Positions 60,509 to 64,000 of a stretch of 64,000 bases of DNA are shown here, piece by piece. Under the pieces are notes generated by a model that was not told the DNA's origin, searched no databases, and was given only the letters and a program-made list of their open reading frames with translations. The position numbers and the translations under genes are program-made. Origin of the DNA: Pseudomonadota bacterium (lineage in GTDB: Bacteria > Pseudomonadota > Gammaproteobacteria > Steroidobacterales > Steroidobacteraceae); contig JAEWLQ010000082.1 in NCBI GenBank assembly GCA_023457495.1, positions 62,001 through 126,000 on the forward strand, read 5' to 3'. Each line of letters opens with the position of its first letter. The first letter of the stretch is position 1.

Positions 60509-61507
60509 TCAGTATTGGCGCGTCGGCAGCACTTCCGCTGCGGTCTCGCGCGGGAAGACGCCTTCCTCGGTCACGATGCGCCGCGGGATCTCGCGTCCGG
60601 CGGCAACTTCCTTCACCGCCTCCATGAGCTGCGGTCCGAGCAGCGGATTGCACTCGACGGTCACGTTGAGTTTTCCGGCGATCATCGCCTCGAACGCGCC
60701 CTTCACGCCGTCGATGGAGACGATGATGATGTCCGTGCCGGGCTTGAAGCCGGCTTCCTCGATGGCCTGGATCGCACCGATGGCCATGTCGTCGTTGTGC
60801 GCGAACAGCACGTTGATGCGGCGGCCCTCGGCCTTGAGGAAGGCTTCCATGACTTCCTTGCCCTTGGCGCGCGTGAAGTCACCGGTCTGCGAGCGGATGA
60901 TCTTGAAGCGCCGGTCCGTGCCGATGACTTCCGCGAAGCCCTTCTTGCGGTCGTTGGCGGGCGCCGAACCCACGGTGCCCTGCAATTCGACGATGTTGAT
61001 TTCGTCCGGGGCCGGTTGTCCCGCGCCAGTGGTGTAGTGCTCGAGCAGCCAGCGGCCGGCCTTGCGGCCTTCCTCGACGAAGTCCGAGCCGATCAACGAG
61101 AGATACAACGACTGGTCACTGACCTCGACCGCGCGATCCGTGAGGATCACGGGAATGTTCGCGGCCTTTGCCTCGCGCAACACGGTTTCCCAGCCGGTTT
61201 CGACCACCGGTGAAAAGGCGATGACGTCGACGCGCTGCGCGATGAAGGAGCGCAGCGCCTTGATCTGGTTTTCCTGCTTCTGCTGCGCGTCCGAGAAACG
61301 CAGTTGGATTCCCGCATCGGCGGCCGCCGACTGGACGGAGCGGGTATTCGCCGTGCGCCATTCGCTTTCAGCGCCGATCTGGCTGAAGCCGAGCACGATC
61401 GCCTGGGGTTCCCCTGGTGCGCCGGCCGGATCGCTGCTGCGAGTGCAGGCGGCGAGCAGGGCGAAGACGAGGGTGGTCGTGAGAAGTCGCAGTGTTTTCG
61501 TGTGCAT
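60509..61507 (-). CDS. Sugar-binding lipoprotein, ABC-type periplasmic binding protein (ChvE/YtfQ-like)
   Basis: 332 aa from ATG 61507. The N-terminus has a lipoprotein signal with lipobox LLAAC (Cys21). Starts at 61519 or 61543 are also possible. The mature part has two Rossmann-like lobes: LGFSQIGAESEWRTAN, DVIAFSPVVETGWE, ILTDRAV and VLFAHNDDMAIGAIQAIEEAG. No permease or ATPase gene lies in the window, so it may serve as a sensor rather than a transporter. The LysR gene is divergent, 101 bp away. Confidence 0.85.
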   Translation of the reverse strand: MHTKTLRLLTTTLVFALLAACTRSSDPAGAPGEPQAIVLGFSQIGAESEWRTANTRSVQSAAADAGIQLRFSDAQQKQENQIKALRSFIAQRVDVIAFSPVVETGWETVLREAKAANIPVILTDRAVEVSDQSLYLSLIGSDFVEEGRKAGRWLLEHYTTGAGQPAPDEINIVELQGTVGSAPANDRKKGFAEVIGTDRRFKIIRSQTGDFTRAKGKEVMEAFLKAEGRRINVLFAHNDDMAIGAIQAIEEAGFKPGTDIIIVSIDGVKGAFEAMIAGKLNVTVECNPLLGPQLMEAVKEVAAGREIPRRIVTEEGVFPRETAAEVLPTRQY

Positions 61508-61555
61508 GGGTACCCGCATCATGAGTTTCGTATCGATAGCCATCAAGCCGGAGAT

Positions 61556-61584
61556 TTGCACGTCGGCATACCGGTTGTTATATA
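61556..61584 (+). promoter_or_regulatory. Predicted promoter of the LysR gene
   Basis: TTGCAC (61556-61561), 17 bp, TATATA (61579-61584). The -10 matches four of six consensus bases and the -35 three of six. It lies in the 101-bp divergent interval between the sugar-binding and LysR genes. Its AT-rich centre could also serve the opposite direction. Confidence 0.4.
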
Positions 61585-61608
61585 CATGTTTTGGCATTGG
61601 GGGGTTCA

Positions 61609-62568
61609 ATGGCCGCGTCCACACCTTGGTTCATTCGTGCGCGTCTCAAAACGCGCCAGTTGATGCTGCTCACGGCAATTTGCGATGAAGGGAACATCCA
61701 TCGCGCGGCCGCGGTTCTGCACATGTCTCAGCCCGCGGCTTCGAAGCTGCTCAAGGACCTCGAGGACATGCTCGGGGTCTCGCTGTTCGAACGGCAGCCG
61801 CGAGGAATGCGTCCCAACTGGTACGGAGAGACGCTGATCCGCCATGCGCGCATCGCACTGTCGAGCTTGCGTGAGGCGGGGCAGGAAGTCGATGCCCTGA
61901 AGTCGGGTCTCGCGGGACACGTGAGCCTGGGCGCGATCACGGGACCGGCGCTCAGCCTGGTTCCCCAGGCGCTTGCTCTCGTGGCGCGTGAGAACCCGAA
62001 GCTGCGCGTCGAGCTGCACGTGGATTCGAGCGACGTCCTCATCGAGGAGCTCGGGCAGGGCAAGGTCGACATCATGGTCGGGCGCATTCTCGAACGGCAG
62101 GAGAAATCCGGCCTGAAATACGAGCGTCTCGCCGAAGAGCCCGTGTGCGCGGTCGTCCGGCCGGGACATCCGCTGCTCAGCGTTCCGGGCCTCTCGCTGC
62201 GCGCGGTGGAGAAGAAATCCTGGATCGTGCCGCCCGCGGGCGGTGTGCTCCGGCACCGGTTCGACCTCATGTTCAGCGAGGCGGGACTCGCGCCGCCGAC
62301 GCACCTCATCGAGACGTCCTCGCTGCTGTTCATCACGAAGATGCTGCAACAGACGGACTTCGTCGCGGTGGTGGCGCAGGATGTCGCGCGTTACTACGCA
62401 ACTCACGGCATGGTCGCGATCCTGCCCATGCAGCTGTCGTGCACGATGGATGCGTTCGGCATCATCACGCGCACCGACTGGTTGCTGTCGCCGGCGGCCA
62501 ACGTGTTGTTGCGCGCGCTCAAGACGGCGGCGGTCAGCAGCTACGGGTGCACGTTCCCGACTAACTAG
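61609..62568 (+). CDS. LysR family transcriptional regulator, GbpR-like
   Basis: 319 aa from ATG 61609, with GGGGGG 5 bp upstream. A winged helix-turn-helix (LMLLTAICDEGNIHRAAAVL, HMSQPAASKLLKDLE) is followed by the effector-binding domain. In Agrobacterium the GbpR regulator is the partner of the sugar-binding protein ChvE. A divergent sugar-binding gene fits that pairing here. It converges with the sensor kinase gene and overlaps it by 8 bp. Confidence 0.85.
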   Translation: MAASTPWFIRARLKTRQLMLLTAICDEGNIHRAAAVLHMSQPAASKLLKDLEDMLGVSLFERQPRGMRPNWYGETLIRHARIALSSLREAGQEVDALKSGLAGHVSLGAITGPALSLVPQALALVARENPKLRVELHVDSSDVLIEELGQGKVDIMVGRILERQEKSGLKYERLAEEPVCAVVRPGHPLLSVPGLSLRAVEKKSWIVPPAGGVLRHRFDLMFSEAGLAPPTHLIETSSLLFITKMLQQTDFVAVVAQDVARYYATHGMVAILPMQLSCTMDAFGIITRTDWLLSPAANVLLRALKTAAVSSYGCTFPTN

Positions 62569-64000
62569 CGGAGCCGGCTTCGAGGTGACGCGCGAGCGCC
62601 GACCTGATCTCGGCGAGGCGCGGCGGCTTGCTCAGGATGGCGTCCACGCCGGGCGGCACGTCGCCGTCGGCGACCAGGCGCCGGCCCCAGCCGGTGAGCA
62701 GCAAAACGAGCGTGGAGGGCACGCTCGCCTTGATCGTGGCCGCGACCTTGCGGCCGTCGACATGGGGCATTCCCAGGTCCGTGATCACCACCGGGAACGG
62801 CTGGCCCAGCGCGTGCGATTCGACGAAGGCATGGATGCCCGCCTGTCCGCCGCTGGCCGTCGTCACCGAATGGCCCTCCGCCTCGAGCGCGTCGCGCAGT
62901 GACTTGAGCAGCAGCGGATCGTCGTCGATGACGAGGATGCGCAGGGGAGGGACGACGAGGCCGGCGGGTTCCGCGCGGATCGCCGGACTCTCGCGCGACA
63001 CGGGAAAGGTCAGACGCACCAGCGTGCCCTTGCCGGGCTCGCTCTCGATTTCCAGGCCCGCGCCGTGCCGTTGCGCGATGCCATAGACCATGGCGAGGCC
63101 GAGCCCGGTGCCGCGTTCACCCTTGGTCGTGAAGAACGGATCGAGGCAGCGGCGCCGCGTTTCCTCGTCCATGCCCACACCGGTGTCGATCACCTCGAGC
63201 ACGACGACGAGCCGGGAATCCGCCGCGGCGGAGGTAGTGCGGAACGTGAGCGTGCCGCCCTCGGGCATCGCGTCCACCGCGTTGAAAGTGAGATTCACGA
63301 GCGCATCGCGGATCTGGCTTTCGACCGCGGCGATCGGCGGCAGGCCGGCGCCGAGCTCCAGTTGGACGTCGACGGCCGCGCCGCGTCGCTGCGCCATGTC
63401 GCTCCAGCGCGCGCGTGTGAGATCGACCACCTGGCGAACGAGCTCGTTGATCTCGACCGGCGCCAGCAGCGCTTGCGGCGCACGCGCGCGGTAGAACTCG
63501 CCCATGCGCGCCACGGTCTGCGCGATGTCGTCGATCGCGCGCTGGATGATCTCGAGCTGGCTGCGACCGCGCTCGGAAAGGTTGGTCTCGCGTTCCAGCA
63601 GCGCCTGCGTGTACAGGGAGACGGGCGAGATGGCGTTGTTGATGTCGTGCGCGATGCCACTCGCCATCTGGCCGAGCGCGCGCAGCCGCTCCTGCTGCAT
63701 CACCTGCTCCTGGGTGTGCCGCAGGTCGTCGTAGGCGCGCTGCAGTGCCTCGTGCAGCTGCGCCTGGTGCGCGGCAAGGGCGGTGTGTTCGCTGGCCTGG
63801 CGCAGGAACTCGCACTCCGCGCTGCTGAAGCTGTGAGTCGCCCGGCGCGCGCAGATGAGCACGCCGAACACCTGGCTTTCGACCAGCAGCGGCGCGATGA
63901 CGAGCGCGCCGAGTCCGGCGGCGGCCAGGCGCCGGGGGAACTGGGAGTCGACCTGTGCGATGTCGTGCTCGCAGACCAGTTCTCCGCGCAGGCATCGGGC
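62561..64000 (-). CDS. Hybrid sensor histidine kinase with GAF-like and receiver domains, N-terminus missing
   Basis: The frame is open to the right edge, so the N-terminal part lies outside. About 480 residues are visible. A GAF-like region at the start (GALVIAPLLVESQVFGVLICARRA) is followed by the HisKA motif with the phospho-His in GIAHDINNAISPVSLY, then HATPase motifs (GTGLGLAMVYGIA) and a C-terminal receiver (VIDDDPLLLKSL, VITDLGMPHVDG, LSKPPRL). No DNA-binding output, so the signal must pass to another protein. Confidence 0.85.
   Translation of the reverse strand, partial: ARCLRGELVCEHDIAQVDSQFPRRLAAAGLGALVIAPLLVESQVFGVLICARRATHSFSSAECEFLRQASEHTALAAHQAQLHEALQRAYDDLRHTQEQVMQQERLRALGQMASGIAHDINNAISPVSLYTQALLERETNLSERGRSQLEIIQRAIDDIAQTVARMGEFYRARAPQALLAPVEINELVRQVVDLTRARWSDMAQRRGAAVDVQLELGAGLPPIAAVESQIRDALVNLTFNAVDAMPEGGTLTFRTTSAAADSRLVVVLEVIDTGVGMDEETRRRCLDPFFTTKGERGTGLGLAMVYGIAQRHGAGLEIESEPGKGTLVRLTFPVSRESPAIRAEPAGLVVPPLRILVIDDDPLLLKSLRDALEAEGHSVTTASGGQAGIHAFVESHALGQPFPVVITDLGMPHVDGRKVAATIKASVPSTLVLLLTGWGRRLVADGDVPPGVDAILSKPPRLAEIRSALARHLEAGSAS

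Overview
This is 64 kb of GC-rich DNA from a Gram-negative bacterium. It is most likely a proteobacterium, and gammaproteobacterial is my best guess. The reasons are an outer-membrane polysaccharide export protein, an EPS-associated MarR-type regulator, a Pil-Chp-like chemosensory operon and very high GC at third codon positions. No rRNA or tRNA gene was recognised, so the genus cannot be fixed from the window.

Positions 1-45577 are one large surface-polysaccharide locus. It opens with export and chain-length genes (SLBB/Wza-like, Wzz-like). A promoter with a palindrome follows, then a small MarR-EPS regulator that leads a nearly gapless + strand operon running to about 31.05 kb, with many ATGA start/stop overlaps. 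The operon holds a PglK/MsbA-type ABC flippase. Next comes a nonulosonic-acid-like sugar module: PseB-like dehydratase, aldo/keto reductase, a cytidylyltransferase fused to a class III aminotransferase, a NeuB-family synthase, a second cytidylyltransferase, DegT aminotransferase, GNAT and an amidotransferase of the PseA/WbpG type. A second module follows, with an LIC12162-type transferase, hydroxyacid dehydrogenase, epimerase, FkbM methyltransferase, HpcH/HpaI aldolase, SGNH-like protein, methyltransferase and KdsB-like CMP-transferase. It ends with deoxysugar genes (RmlB, RmlD-like, RmlC-like cupin; rmlA is on the opposite strand). Downstream are glycosyltransferases, a polymerase-like membrane protein, an asparagine-synthase-like enzyme, a WecA-type initiating transferase, UDP-glucose dehydrogenase, and GDP-mannose genes (manC/manB). 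A PIN toxin-antitoxin pair sits between ugd and manC.

Positions 45578-48303 are the repeat region. Three copies of a 42-bp repeat abut the stop codons of three different genes. Two of them, in opposite orientation, bracket about 1 kb of non-coding DNA. That DNA holds two inverted copies of a roughly 300-bp unit. Each unit is bounded by its own inverted repeats. Differences between the copies are often pair-preserving, as expected of a conserved folded RNA or a foldback element. An M28 peptidase gene lies between the first two 42-bp repeats.

Positions 48304-57397 (- strand) form a chemosensory operon: PilH-like regulator, CheW, Cache/HAMP chemoreceptor, hybrid CheA, a receiver protein with a long linker, and a Ser/Thr kinase. 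Positions 57578-62568 hold a sugar-utilisation or sugar-sensing group: GH127 hydrolase, aldose 1-epimerase, a lipoprotein sugar-binding protein and a divergent GbpR-like LysR regulator. A hybrid sensor kinase runs off the right edge.

Gene starts were chosen from start/stop overlaps, visible ribosome-binding sites and family length. All family assignments come from reading motifs, not from a database search.
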